A DNA stretch of 64,000 nt from Ashinkailepas kermadecensis (taxonomy: Eukaryota; Arthropoda; Thecostraca; Neolepadidae), in assembly GCA_034440615.1 (NCBI GenBank), contig JAOTOM010004142.1, forward strand, positions 165,164-229,163, in the 5' to 3' direction. Shown here in pieces: positions 23,691 through 36,222 of the stretch. The position numbers and the translations under genes were made by a program. The notes below the pieces were generated by a model, which made no database searches, was not told the DNA's origin, and was given only the letters and a program-made list of their open reading frames with translations. Position 1 is the stretch's first letter. The number at the start of each line of letters is the position of its first letter.

Positions 23691-25144
23691 AAGCATAACG
23701 GTACAATGTTCAGCTGACTAAAACTGGCCGATTTTGCCGGTTTGACCTTGACAGATATAGCAGAACCTGGTCATCCGACATCATCACCCCCAGTTCAGAG
23801 ATCTCCCCTGTGTGACGGAGTGCACATACATGTTTCGACCATTACAACTCGTGAAACCAAGCTCGATCACTTCAAACGCTTCCATAAACAGCTTCCACCA
23901 TCTGAAAATGGATTCAAAACAACACAACGCATGTTTTATGCAGAAGTTGGGCGCTGCCGTCGACCCGCACTGATTCATGACAAACACCGCAGAGCTTGCC
24001 CACTCTCGGCAGCGTACCTTTCTCTCCAACCAAACAGCTCCGAGCCTGCCAATTCCTATCTGTCAACAGCACGCCTGCGCTATTGCGCTTCAAAACACCG
24101 CATTTGAAGCGCGGGCATCAGTGAACACCCAACGAGCACGAGCGTCGGCTCCTCTGGGCGCGCTCGCGATCGCTCGCGACCGCGGCGAACACAGCTGTCC
24201 CGCTGCACGGCCCACATCAAACATCCGGTGGGGGAGATGGATTTATGGATTACATCCATTCAGAGTGGGCACTGACAGGCAAAGTACGCCCCCAGAGAGG
24301 GTGTACACAGGTGGCTGTGTCGACTGTGCCGCGCCACAATGTAGCGGGCAAACACGGGCGGCGGTGACACTTCAAGGGCGGCGGCGGGGACATGGCCTCA
24401 CAGTGACTGCCAGAGATGGGGGAGGCCAGAGCGAGTCTGCTCCCGTGCAGGGGCGGATGCAGGGGAAGGGGCACTGGGACATGTGCCCCTTCATGGAAAG
24501 GTAGCGCCACTCTGGCCGGAAAGATGCGCCCCTCCGGGGAGGTCCGATGGTTTTACGTTAGAGGGGAGGGGGAAATATTTCCTCTGGACACTCACGAAGC
24601 AAAATACAGCAGTTGGCCTCATTGGACCTAGCGCATCCACACCGCACGCGGAGCCGGCATTTCTCTATCCTCATAGTTCGCCTCTTCTCACGCTGGTATA
24701 GTCCTAATGTGGTCCTACGCTGAAGTGCAGGTGCAGGTGAACCTTTGTCCATCCGACACACCTTTACAGACATATACATGCTGGGCAGATAACAAACCAT
24801 ATTCATCGTCGCACCAGATAGCAAATTCCGGTAGCATTTGCGCATAGTATTTTTCTGGCTTGTGCCGCTCTACATCAGGACCACTGTCAGCGCCAAACTG
24901 ACGGCGTTTCAGCATTCACAGCGATGCCCGAGCATCGTCTGCCACACGGGTGCCCTAAGACTCGATTTGAAGACGAGAAGCTGCAGAAAAGCTGGCGGGC
25001 GCAGCCGGCGAAGTCCCACAAACACGTGAGTTGTTTCGGCCGGAACGTGCGCTGAAAAAGCGCCCGCTGTCGGCCACAGACAAGACGATTTACCTGAGCG
25101 CGGAAATGAGTCCGGTGAGTAGAATATCGCGACGCATAAAATAT
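23691..25144. other. Intronic sequence with one MITE-like end
   Basis: At 24448 a single CAGGGGCGGATGCAGGGG end matches the element at 12945-13296, but no partner end follows. The frames at 23742-24504 show no domain. Confidence 0.4.
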
Positions 25145-25217
25145 ACGATACGATATGAGGCGATGTGAGGCTGATGCGATGCGATACGATACGATACGAT
25201 ACGATACGATACGATAT
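25145..25217. repeat. (GATAC)n microsatellite
   Basis: About eight GATAC units preceded by GATGC and GATGTGAGGC variants. Confidence 0.9.
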
Positions 25218-25689
25218 GAGGTTGATATTTATGTGCTTAATGGGTCTCGATTCATTTGTTAAGCGCACCGAGTTGCAGCAACGGCAAAAATATATATTTG
25301 CTGAATGGCAGCGACGAAGGCATTTGACAACATGTTACGGAGTACGATTCCCCGCGATGCCCGCACTTCCTGCCTTCCTGGTGAGAGGCAAGCGACGCCC
25401 ACATGGCCTCAGCTGCTGACTGCGTCGTAAAGCCAAAACAAAGATAGAACATGCAAATTTGATCAGCTAAACACTGTTATGTACGCCTATATCTACTAAT
25501 CTGATAACCGCCAGAGCTTCCAGTGAGAGGCCGCCCTGGGATACTCCGACGCTCATCCTCTCCTTCTAGTGAATCCCTCCCCTCTAGCACTGGGGCCATG
25601 GAAACGCTGACCCACCCCCAGCATGGCGCCTCTCCTGCCACTGACGCGCACCCAAGTCACTCACCCGAAATACTGAGTCGTTTCCAGCA

Positions 25690-26150
25690 CATCAGCGCCT
25701 TCACTAATCCCACTCCCCCTCATCATGCCGCCTCTCTACTGCACCAACTCTCCACTCTCCTTCACTAAGCCACTCCTCGCCGAGGCGCCCCTTCTCTCAG
25801 ACCACCTGCCCTCACCGTGCCTACCTCCCCATCAACTGCCGCATCTTCACTAAGCCACTCATCCTCACCTGCTAACCCTTCTCTAAGCCCACTCCCCCTT
25901 CACCGTGCCGACCCTTCGCTAAACCCCCCGCCCCCACCGTGCTGCATCTTCACTACACTCACCCCGCCCTTTCTCCAAGACGTTCCCCCTCGCCGTGCCG
26001 CATCTTCACTAAGTCGAACCCACCCTCATCGTGCCGCATCTTCACTAAGCCCACCCCACTCCCACCGCGCTGCATCTTCACTACTCTCACCCCGCCCTTT
26101 CTCGCCCCTCGTCGTGCCGCATCTTCACTACGCCCATCCCGCTCCCGTCG
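25690..26150. repeat. Pyrimidine-rich irregular repeat
   Basis: CCGCATCTTCACTAAGCCCA-like words recur about ten times at intervals of roughly 35-45 bp, in C-rich sequence. The low-complexity open frames across it are a by-product. Confidence 0.8.
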
Positions 26151-27461
26151 TGTTCGATTCGATGCCAGCCGCCGTTGTAGCGTAAACGTCACCGCAGGGG
26201 TCGTAAAGCATGACACACCGGCGCAATAAAACACCCACGCAGCGCAGATCTCCAAAGACGACAGCAGGCGACTTTCGCGCCGCCCTCTGCGAGTCGCTTC
26301 GTCTCCAAACCACTACGGCCTGCCGGTGATTCCGGCTCCAACCACTTCCTGACAGCGGTCCCGGCACTTTATTTGCACTTGGATTTGTTTTGAGGGGCGG
26401 TTTTTTATCTTTAGCAGTGACAAAGTGCCATCCGCTAGAAATGAGTTACGCTAGGAAACAGCTACGTCAAACCGGCTTATGTGGCATCCGGTAGTATCGA
26501 GCAAGAGAGAAAAGTTGAGAGACGCCGGCAAACAAAGAAAGTGGCATGGAGGGCGGATACAAACATGACATACAGAGAAACATACATGCAGACATACATG
26601 ACAGATGGTGGTACATTTGGAGAGTGGACAGCCTCCGGACAGGCTCCGCTGGCCACCCGCGACCTGAAAACGAAACAGAGGTCCGACGCCCAGGACGAGC
26701 CGCATGCGGTCGGGCCCAACCTTGGATGTGCAGGTGAATGTTAAAGCTAAAACTTGGGAAAGGGAGAAAAGCCAAGCTGTTTGGAAAACACGAAGGTAAA
26801 AAACCAAGCGGAATATATGGGGAAACGGTCCGTTTTTCAAAATTGGATCGGTACCTGCCTACCTATTCGGAGATAACCTATGTGTGCGTGTTATGTGAGA
26901 GCGGAGAGGATGATATCGTTTGACTTCAAGTAAGTTGTTCTAGTTTTGTGCTAGGTAGAAAAGTGAAAAATAGCTAAAGGAGCTCAAGGAGATGAGTGTT
27001 CACCGCCAAGAAGTGTGCGAAAAGCAGACTGAATATGATGTTTCGCGAAGTAAGCGGAAATGGCGCCATGTTGTGCATTACATATAGAACACAGAAGCAA
27101 AAATGTTCAAGGGGGTAGCGCACGTCACACACGCGGCAAAGTGGTGGTCGGTGAGGTCGATTTCAGAGGTGGTCGTGTGTGAAGATGGTGTGAAGATGTG
27201 AAGATGGTGTGGCCCAGCCTCGCACGGACAAGGACCACCTCTTGCGTGCGTGTGTGTTGGTATGATGATGGACATGGCTTAACGTGCGGCCGGCGCGCAC
27301 GACGTGCCCACACGGTCCCCAGCGCGCGCGCACCCCACCGCACCCGCATCGTCCCCGGCGCGGCGACTCGGCGACTAGGAGAGAGAGCGGACCAGGTCGG
27401 CTCCAGTCGGCAGGGGTCGGCGCGACCCACGGGCGGCGACTTCACCCCGAGGACGGGACCA
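26151..27461. other. Intronic sequence, unassigned
   Basis: It is AT-balanced to 27080. A GAAGATGGTGT duplication lies at 27180-27210, and GC-rich sequence precedes the SINE. I recognise no gene. Confidence 0.4.
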
Positions 27462-27471
27462 CGGAGGCAAG

Positions 27472-27660
27472 GGGCCGAGTGGTCTAGGGGTAAGATGCTC
27501 GTCTCACAATCGAAAGGTTGTGGGTTCGAGTCTCACCTGTCGCTACTCTTCGCCCGCGACCAATCGGCGTGAGAGATTGGCGACGCTACATGACTCAAAG
27601 GTCGACGTGTCGTAAAACCAACCAACCAACCAACCAACCAACCAACCAACCAACCAACCC
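27472..27660 (+). mobile_element. tRNA-derived SINE, family 1, with (CCAA)n tail
   Basis: This is the only plus-strand copy. The head has A box TGGTCTAGGGG and B box GGTTCGAGTCT. The body ends GTGTCGTAAAACCAACC, and the tail is about eleven AACC repeats, 27618-27660. A perfect 10-bp target duplication, CGGAGGCAAG, is at 27462-27471 and 27661-27670. The long tail and intact boxes make it the youngest-looking copy. Confidence 0.95.
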
Positions 27661-27670
27661 CGGAGGCAAG

Positions 27671-29797
27671 CGGAGAGAGCCGGCGATGCCGGGCACGTAA
27701 TTCATGACACTCGACCACATCTGGAGATTCACATCTGGAGACGGCGAGATAGGGACTGGGAGAGTGGCATATGTCAGACACGGTGCATGAACCTAGTGTT
27801 CTGTGGCTGGCACCTGCACCGACAGAATGGGCGCTGTATAACCAATGCAGTTGATGCGCCCAAAAACCCTAATAACTAACTAACTGCACCGACAGAACTT
27901 GATAAAACTGAATACAGAAAAGGGTGGAGAGGTGCTAACGAAACATCCACTGACTGCGAAAAATACAAAATGAGCACTTGCATGTTTATATCACACTTAT
28001 TGCGATTCCTTCTCATTCAGAGTTCACAGGCGTCCAGCAAGGCATAGCAGCTCCAGCGACGTCATTGTAATTTAGTTTATCTCGTAGCGTTTAAATGAAG
28101 TCCAGTTCACCGCACGCGAGACGCCTAGTGCTGGTGCAGGCGACTGCTAACGATGCAATATGGTCAGATGGGTTCGCTCTACCGAACTGTCTCCACTTCA
28201 CCGACCACAGTGAAGCTATGCACAGTCAGTCTTACAGTTAGAAAACTCTGCCGCAGCATTACCCATCACTCAGCTCAATTCATCCAGATAAGGTCATCGA
28301 CTGATTATTTGGGTTAGGCGCGCCAGTAGTACGTGGCGCCCATCTAGATAAGGTGAATCTAGCCGGCATGTGGTAGCTGTGAATTGACTTATCAGTTGAA
28401 AAGCAAAACGGTGACACGGGGTAGCACGGGGCCCCATTCAGCGTCACCGTCTACCAGCACTCAGTGCGGCTCGAGTCTTAAATGTGAACTTCTGCGTCAG
28501 CAACTGCTGCATGACTCCGTGTCGCAGGGCGGACTCCGAGTACATTGCCTGCGCACGACCTCTAGCTTAGCCATGAAAGGGGCGATCACAACATGCCCAC
28601 CATATAGCGTACACATCGTATAGCGTACGGATGTGCATAGTATTTGCAACCGCCTATTGTGGATATGATAAAAATTACATAATATATGTACCTAGCTGCC
28701 ACCGTTATTTGTTGTGCTTCCGTAGTTAAACAACAAATTTGCCGGGTTGGTTCAATGAAACGCAGCGGAGCCACGTGGCCTGTCTACTTAATGTCAAGCG
28801 CGTCATCTCGTGTTTTAATTAGAGTGCGTGGCGCGCTCCCACACCGCGCCCCGGCTACGACATTGAGCCGCCAACCACAAACTGCAATATCCAAAACACA
28901 CTCGCCCGCCGATGTGGGGGCACCGGTCTACACGGCGGACGATCTGGTGCCGTGCACTGAGCGGAAACGACACGTCACGAGAACGCCAAGCGCTCAGCAA
29001 TCGCGTGCGCCCCAGCTGCAGCGCCGCATCATGCACCCATGCGCTCTTGTACTTCACGTGCACGTGTACTCCTGCACGCAGCACTCACGATGAGCACAAG
29101 CACAGCACAGAGTACAGTGTTGAGCACAAGCAGAGGCGGCAGCGCCGAGTTGGGTCGGTCCCGGGAGGCTGGACGCGCATGCGGCGTCTCGACAAGGCCG
29201 GAAGCATCGCCACGTTGTCCGGAAATGGCCCGATGTTGAGATGAAAGCCCCGTCAGAAGGAGCGGAGCGACGTGGTGGCATGTGCCAACAATGCCAGCAT
29301 TGTGAGGCCGGAATAATACTGCGCTCTATTCCGATTCCACCAATTCGGATAGCCATAATCCAAGCTAAAACATGCATAAAATCGCTGCTGTTCGCTTACG
29401 TTTGAGAAGGGAATGCTCGACCCACTTAGGCTCCAAGGGCATGGATGAAAATACGATCCCAACATTTCGCAGCCAAGTGAATGCACATAGGGCTGCCTCA
29501 GATGTCAACAACATATTTAGCATACGAAAGATGTGCATTGCAATGATATCTTAAGTGTTTATGGAGCTTAGAAGGGAGCCTGAAATACTCAAACACAAGC
29601 CCCACAGCTATGGAAAATCGCACGCAAAAAACTCAATCCTAGACTACGTAATGAAACCTTACTGACACACAGATCATAGACCCGATAGAGATTCTTGGAC
29701 AGAATCTTCCTTTGGGCCTTGGAACCTGAAAGAAAATCCTTCGACAAAGCTAAAATTTGCACCGGATATTCTAACCAGATATAGGTTGCTCGACTGC
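27671..29797. other. Intronic sequence, unassigned
   Basis: An inverted copy of the TTATTTGGG tail motif lies at 27847-27870 and a direct one at 28303-28322. The frames at 28686-29244 show no domain. Confidence 0.4.
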
Positions 29798-30205
29798 ACG
29801 GGTTAATGCACAGCATGACGTGTTCACCCAACGCCATAGGTTAATGTACCGCGGTTGACGCACCGCTATGGGTTAATGTATCCAGGTGACGCACCGCCAT
29901 GGGTTAATGTATCGCGGTTGGCGCATCGCTATGGGTTAATATATCGAGGTGACACACCGCCATGGGTTAATGTACCGCGGTTCACGCACCGACATGGGTT
30001 AATGTATCGAAGTGGACGAACCGCTATGGGTTAATGTATCGAGGTGACGCACCGCCATGGGTTAATGTACCGCGGTGCACGCACCACTATCGATTAACGT
30101 ATCGAGGTGGGCCACCGCCAGGAGTTAATGCACTGCGGTTGACGTACCGCTAGGGGTTAATGTACCGTGATTGACGTACCGCCAGGGGTTAATGCACCGC
30201 GATTC
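29798..30205. repeat. 31/32-bp minisatellite with alternating units
   Basis: Two unit types alternate over about 13 copies. One has GGTTAATGTACCGCGGTT and the other GGTTAATGTATCGAGGTG, both followed by a (G)ACGCACCG part. The effective higher-order period is about 63 bp. Confidence 0.9.
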
Positions 30206-31489
30206 AAAACATGGCAGCAAGTCTTGGGTGGGGAGCACCCCCAAACTTCGATCCAACGTCAAACATCTATAAACACGAATTGATCGGTGAAGGCGACCCG
30301 ACGCCGCTGGTCTTCCAGCCGCGGAGTTGTTTTAACGAGGAGTTTAAGGGGGAGTGTCAGTGTAAACCATCCGCGAGCGCTGGGATAGACAAGAAAAAAC
30401 TCGGGCAGTGGAGAACTGCGTACGAGATAGATGGCGTCGTGTGTGCGCCTGTTTTTATGCGATTGTGACTGATTCTGTAGGTGGAGTCCTGTCGGGACGG
30501 TGAGTGAGACAGACCACAGACGCAGCATGTAGAACGACGAGTGGTACGAGGCCAGGAGCGCCGCCTCTACAGCCGTGACTTCAGCCCGTGGCTGCCCTCA
30601 GGAGTGTCGAGGAATGCAAACACCACCATTCGACTTCGGACGTGCGCAAAATACGCAGCAGCTGGTTGTTAAGCCTTGTCGATCGTCAAGTGGGAAGAAA
30701 TAATAAAATAAAGATGCAGAAGAAAGCAGATGCATTGTTTTCTTTTGTGGCGTTTTGGTCTCGATGGGCAACATTTTTCCAAGTTCTACTACTTTTTAAA
30801 AAGCAACAATGCATTATGTCTCTGGAAGTATTTTCGCGTGGCGAGACGCACCGCTTCTCCGAGCGAAGGCGAAGCCTAGACGAGTCTATTTCCGTGTACA
30901 CGTGGCTTAAAATACATGATGCACTACGTGCATCATGTGCTTTGTTTTGCTTTTCAAACAAGCTTGTCCCAGCGGCCGGGCGGAGTGGTCCCGGCCCGAT
31001 CGTCACGGTCTTTTTACCGCAGTACCTTTTTTAATACAGGGCTCGCGCCTAATTTTACTCACAGCCAAGTGAGCATCTGAAGATTAATTTTTAGCCCATA
31101 CAATCCTAACACTGTTCATCAAGTGTCCTTGGTCTGTATTCAAAGAAGAGGGGTTCGCGACGGTGATTCCTCTCGCGGGCAGCTTTCAACAGATTCACGC
31201 TGTAATTACATTGTTTCAAGTTGCAATGTTCTCACTGAGCCAGATCTGCTGCTCTAATTTTCAGATTTACCAACTTTCACAATATTTATCCTGAAGTGCT
31301 CTAAATATGTGTTAAAAAGAGGTATGTGGCCATATTCCCGTGCGTGTAAATATCGCACGAATCATATCCCGTGGCCGTACTGGATAGCAATTGTGCATAG
31401 TCTTCGATTTATATCCGAGTCTCGAGTTCAGGCCTAGGGAGGGATGGGTTGTCATAATTATGCTTTTTGTAATGCAATTTGGTAAATGC
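30206..31489. other. Intronic sequence with a perfect hairpin
   Basis: Two open frames (30211-30468 and 30588-31034) have no recognisable domain. A perfect 11-bp-arm hairpin is at 30914-30938. Confidence 0.4.
30914..30938. other. Perfect hairpin, 11-bp arms
   Basis: Arms ACATGATGCAC and GTGCATCATGT are separated by TAC. Confidence 0.9.
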
Positions 31490-31640
31490 ATCGCATCCAG
31501 GGTCGGAAAAATATGTAATTCCTGGATTATCGGCATCCAGAAGATTATCCTTTTCAGAAAATTATCCTCTCATTTGTCTTATTTGGAGGTTGTATGGAAT
31601 TATTCGCAATGACTTGCTCTGTGATAATGTACTAAAAATT
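31490..31640 (+). repeat. Diverged dispersed repeat, copy 1
   Basis: By eye it aligns with 32175-32330 at roughly two thirds identity. Shared strings include CCAGAAAAT, TTCCTGGAT and CTATGTGATA/CTCTGTGATA. The element type is unknown. Confidence 0.55.
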
Positions 31641-32174
31641 CACTGGGAAGTGCAAGCTGAAATTCTGATGTCGCAGGTTAGAAGAAAATAACCTTTCCAT
31701 ATTCCCTTACTCCAAAGTTTTCCCACCTACATCCACGATTACAAAGCACAAATCCATCCCTGATCGCATTCGAAATCACTTTAGCTCTGCATACATACTT
31801 GAAGGCCCATGGCTGTGCAAACCAGATGAACTGAAATATCATCACGGGTGGAATATCCGGCATATCCGGTGTTGCTGCTGCAACACCGACCATTTCGAAT
31901 TCCAGCATGGCCTCGGTGCAGGATAGAAGTTGGATAAGAAGCTGATTACGAAATCACCTTCTGTCGTCTTGCACGCAGGTCATGCAACACCAATCATATT
32001 CCTGAGCCCATGAGCATCATCGGCGCACCTGTGTGCTTCAGGGGTGGAGGCACACCAGCCACCCGCTTTCCAACGGCCTTAGCCATCAACTATATTGCTG
32101 CCACAAGCGAAGGAGGAACCCAAGCGAACCTACTCCCGTGTATATACGACAAACGTCCATGCGAGAGAGCCGAC

Positions 32175-32330
32175 CCGGTCCGGCCCAGGGTTGGAAAATG
32201 GTTCCTGGATATTCTGCATCCACAACATCATCCTCTCCAGAAAATCAACCTCCCATTCTCTATCATTCGGACGTTGAATGCTGCTGTTCAACAATGAACT
32301 GCTATGTGATACAGTGCTGGAGATTCTCTG
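32175..32330 (+). repeat. Diverged dispersed repeat, copy 2
   Basis: Partner of 31490-31640 in the same orientation, about 0.7 kb away. I found no terminal structure. Confidence 0.55.
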
Positions 32331-32680
32331 GGCGATATAAACTGGCTTTAATGCCACAGGCTTGAACAAAATAGCCACTCCGTAGTTGACCACCCAAACA
32401 AAAATTCCTCTCCACATCCAGGATTTGGAGGCACAAATCCAACCACGGTGCGGCTCGACCGTCGCGCCTCTCAAACTGTGCCTTGTTTTCACAGAATGTC
32501 TAGTTCAAGTTCAAACTCCTGCGCTCCGATTTAGCACCGCCCCTCTAATTTCGATTTTGCCGTCTTGGTCTTCCCACCCACGAGCGGCATCCAACAGCAT
32601 CTGCCTCCTACAGGGCACCCACCGGCCGCAAGTCCCCGCCGACTCGCACGGAGTGCAACCGCCACACGCCGGCGGCCCGT

Positions 32681-32760
32681 GCACACAGACACACACACAC
32701 AGACACACACACAGACACAGACACACACACAGACACAGACACAGAGAGAGAGAGACACGC
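32681..32760. repeat. (CA)n/(GACACA)n microsatellite
   Basis: ACAC and AGACAC runs end in GAGAGAGAG. Confidence 0.95.
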
Positions 32761-35700
32761 GCAGACACCCTGCAGAGCAGCGGTCACTCAGTCGGCGCGA
32801 CGCTCCGGCCGCCACAACCACCGACCAAGAAAAACGCGCCGAAAAACCTCGACACTGATGGCCACCTCGTGTAGCCGCCGCCTGTCGATATCGACAGGCG
32901 CCGCCTGCACCGGCTCCCCGCAGGAGAGTCGCTGAGGTCTCTAGGCACCGCTCGCTGGCAAAAAAAAAACGTATTCCGGTGTTTTGCCAGAGGAGAAATA
33001 GTGCGAAAGGTTGTTTTCCGAAAGAAAGAAGCATACTGCCATGCTGCTTCTGATGGCCCATTGATGGAGCTTTTAGTGTGTGCAGTGTGTTCGTGAGAGA
33101 ACTCACCATAATTCACCCACACATGTGAGTGAGCGCTTAGGCGGAGATATGGGTTTCGGGAGTCATAAGTCTCCAGATGTCTGGAACAAACAAAAATAAA
33201 TCTCCCATAATTGAAAATTACATGTCGGACAATTGTCGTACGGGGGAGGAAGAACAAATTTGGCATACAACTGTTTTAATAATCAATGGTTTTGCTTATT
33301 GATTGCACTAGACAAGTGAATACCTTATGAAAGTGAAATGAACGACACCTGATGCAATAGCATTGATAACAGTCAATAAGATTGATGTGTTCGTCGAAAT
33401 AAAAACGCGTTGCGACGGGCAGCTCGACTTGTTCGCATGTATTTCGACCAATGAAACACCAAGAAGTAGCCAGCTGGCGGCCGTGTTCGCATATTTTCCT
33501 CATTAAAAGACACCCGAAAGAGCGCCAATATCTTCCTTAGGTTAGGGCTAAGGCACATCGCTTACGCAAGTGAGAAAAACTAGTTGATGTTCACAAAAAC
33601 ACTCGGTCTCATCGGCAATGGAAGGGCTAGTTAGTGAGTTATTTGGGTTTTAGGGCGCTTCTTCTATGACAGAAACCACTACGAAACACTCGTGGAGGCA
33701 AAATATTTTGGAAATATGGTGGTGGTCCAACTGCATATTTCTACATAGATAGAGGACTAACTCCCGCGAAGCTTAAACTGGAAGGATTATTCATGCCAAT
33801 TCTTGTTATGGTTCATTAAAGCAGAGCTCTACGGGAGACAAAGTGAGATACCTGCTTTGCTAAATTGTATCGTATGCTGTAAAATATACCCCCCGCCCCC
33901 TCACACACCTGCAAGGGGAAATGTTCGGATGTCTACGTATCAACTGTAATATAGAAAGACTACAACGCACTGCTGTCTTCATTAAGGACGTCCTTGTTAT
34001 ATCAAAATCCTGCATGTTCCTCCAGAAATGCAATGACACACGAAATCTGAGACTCTAGGAACTTGAAAATTGTCGCGAACTGCGTGCAAAGGATGATCCT
34101 GACACAAAGCCGCGTACCTGCAGTGACAGCGGGCGGGTCAAGCGAGTGCAGAGCCACAGACGCCAGACTCAAACTCGGTGCAATCGCAATGATGTGACCG
34201 GCGCCTGCAGCCTCTCCAGAAGACAGGCCGGCGGCCGCCTTACTGCCAGCACGTGGTGGCGACCCGCCGCCGGTTCGTCCACCGGCTCTCCGCAGAGGTC
34301 ATCCGGCTCGCCGATACTGGCCCAGGCTGGCTCTGAGTGGCCTCTGGATGGGTTCAGACGCGCGGCTGGAGAGCCGCTTTGAGACGGCTCCGGAACGCGT
34401 TCCGGAGGTCCGCGACGCGTCGGCACGACTTCGCGATTGATTCTGGACGGAGCCGGGATGATCCCGAATGTTCCGAGTGCGGAAAGGTTCCGAGGTGATC
34501 CCCGGAAATGGTTCGGGGACGGCTGCCGGGCCGCTGTGTGTGGGTGGGTGGGGTGGGGGGGGGGCTCGGGATCGCGCAGTTGGCACCTCGGGGTCCCATT
34601 TCAGCTGACGTTGGACACACACCGCGTGTGCGCCTTGCTGACGCGGCACCTCCCGACTCGCACGACCAGTTCCCGCCGGCAGCCTTTCAGCGCCGACGAC
34701 TGATGACAGATGAGGCCCCCCGCCGCCGCCTCCGTCCAGCAGCCGTCCAGTTGCACGCCAGCTGTCCGCCGGAACCGCGCCGCCTCAGCTGCCCGCTCCG
34801 TCGCGCACACGTCCGCCGCCGCCGTCGGGCCAGATCGGACGACTCCGCGCGGCCGGCCCTGGATCGGGTGCTCTCAAAACAAACGCCAGTCGAATCGCGC
34901 GCGCGCACGCCGACAAGTCGGACGATCGGGCTTCCCGCGCCAGCTGCGAACACGGCGCGAGCTGGCCGGCTGCCGGCGTGTTCGGCGGCACCGTGGCCCC
35001 CGTCATCGCGCCGCGTCGCTCGCCGCAAAATCGCGCCAAGCTCCGGTCCGGTGGCGCCAAGCTCCGGTGACGCCTGGCTTCGGTCTGGGCACCTGCATCA
35101 CCTACGTCGTCAGCGAAATGCTCTATGTTGTCTTAGATATTGCATCCACCTACGTTTTAGATGTTGCTAGATATTGCATTTTAGACATTGCACCTATTGT
35201 TACAGCCAAAGAAAGCTCACTAATCGAAAACTTCCGTGAACACGAAAAGTGTTGCGACCACCCTTGACCGTTGAAGTAATGCTCTTGTAATTATTGCTGC
35301 GCGTGCCACGTGATCAGCTTTACAATCGACACGTAAAGTCCACTTATTTTTGGCTCACATGTTAAGCGGTGAAATTAACTCCAACATTCTGTTTGAATTC
35401 ATTTGAATACCTAATTTGAATTGCTTTAATTATGGATTAGGACAAGTGTTCACATGTACACTACACTACGCCTGCTCATAAATCCGGAAGAGAAAAGAGA
35501 ATGGCCAGCGCGGTGAACTAGTATTGCTGCCAATTCCCCAGTTCTATATATTACGATTTTATTCACGCCACAGGGCACATCGCGGACAGGAATGGACCAT
35601 GGAGCCTCTTCAAATACATCTTATCATGCATCGTCATTGTGTCAATGTTTAGAATCGCCTAACAAGTGGAAAAAGCCTGCTTCCCTACGCACTCGGCTTT

Positions 35701-35941
35701 TGGCCCGACAGTCTTCCCCAGCCACAGTCGTCCCCAACCCGACAGCCTTCCCCAGCCAGACAGTCGTCCCCAGCCCGCCGACTGCGTCCGCCGTCGACGC
35801 CGCACCGACCCGGCGCCACGGACGTCTGTCACGGAGTGCTAACGTGACCACCGACCAAAGGTCACGTGCCGGCTGACCTGTAGACAGCGAATACGGTGCC
35901 GAGGTCAGCCGGCAGACACGTCAGTCAGCGGACGCCGAGAC
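32761..35941. other. Intronic sequence, partly CpG-rich
   Basis: The part from 33000 to 34050 is AT-rich, with a tail motif GTTATTTGGGTTTTAGGGCG at 33638-33657. The part from 34200 to 35070 is very GC- and CpG-rich, with long open frames on both strands but no domain. I see no exon. Confidence 0.4.
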
Positions 35942-36113
35942 TGGTGGCTATTGGTGGTTATCGGCCTTGCGGCGCGCCGACCGCTGTGGGCCACGCGGCT
36001 TCGCCAATCTCTCACGCCGACTGGTCGAGGGCGAAGAGTAACGACAGGCGTGAGATCGAACCCACAACCTTTCGGTTCAGAGACGGGCACCCTGCCCCTA
36101 AACTATTCACCCC
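35942..36113 (-). mobile_element. tRNA-derived SINE, family 1, diverged
   Basis: Body core CCAATCTCTCACGCCGACTG and tRNA B-box region GATCGAACCCACAACCTTTC are present on the plus strand, with many changes from the young copies. A second partial copy follows directly. Confidence 0.8.
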
Positions 36114-36222
36114 TCACCAATCTCTCACGCGGGTTAGTCGCTGGCAAGGAGCAGCGACAGGTGGGACTTGAACCCACAACCTTTCGATTGGGAGACGCTC
36201 ACCCTGGACTACTCACCAAACA
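36114..36222 (-). mobile_element. Partial family 1 SINE joined to the previous one
   Basis: It begins inside the body core at CCAATCTCTCACGCGGGT, carries the B box (GACTTGAACCCACAACC on the plus strand), and ends in a degraded head. With 35942-36113 it forms a head-to-tail dimer lacking one body part. Confidence 0.75.

Noticed and set aside
24448..24600. A complete MITE
   Set aside because: Only one CAGGGGCGGATGCAGGGG end was found. No inverted partner or duplication follows.
27472..27545. A functional tRNA gene
   Set aside because: It has A and B boxes but a mispaired anticodon arm, and it continues into a SINE body and tail bounded by a target duplication.
30211..30468. A small plus-strand gene of 85 codons
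   Set aside because: It has an ATG and non-repetitive sequence, but no domain, splice or polyadenylation support, and it lies just after a minisatellite.
34508..35267. Overlapping frames of 185-220 codons
   Set aside because: CpG-rich composition removes stops on both strands. The translations are Arg/Pro/Ala-rich with no motif.
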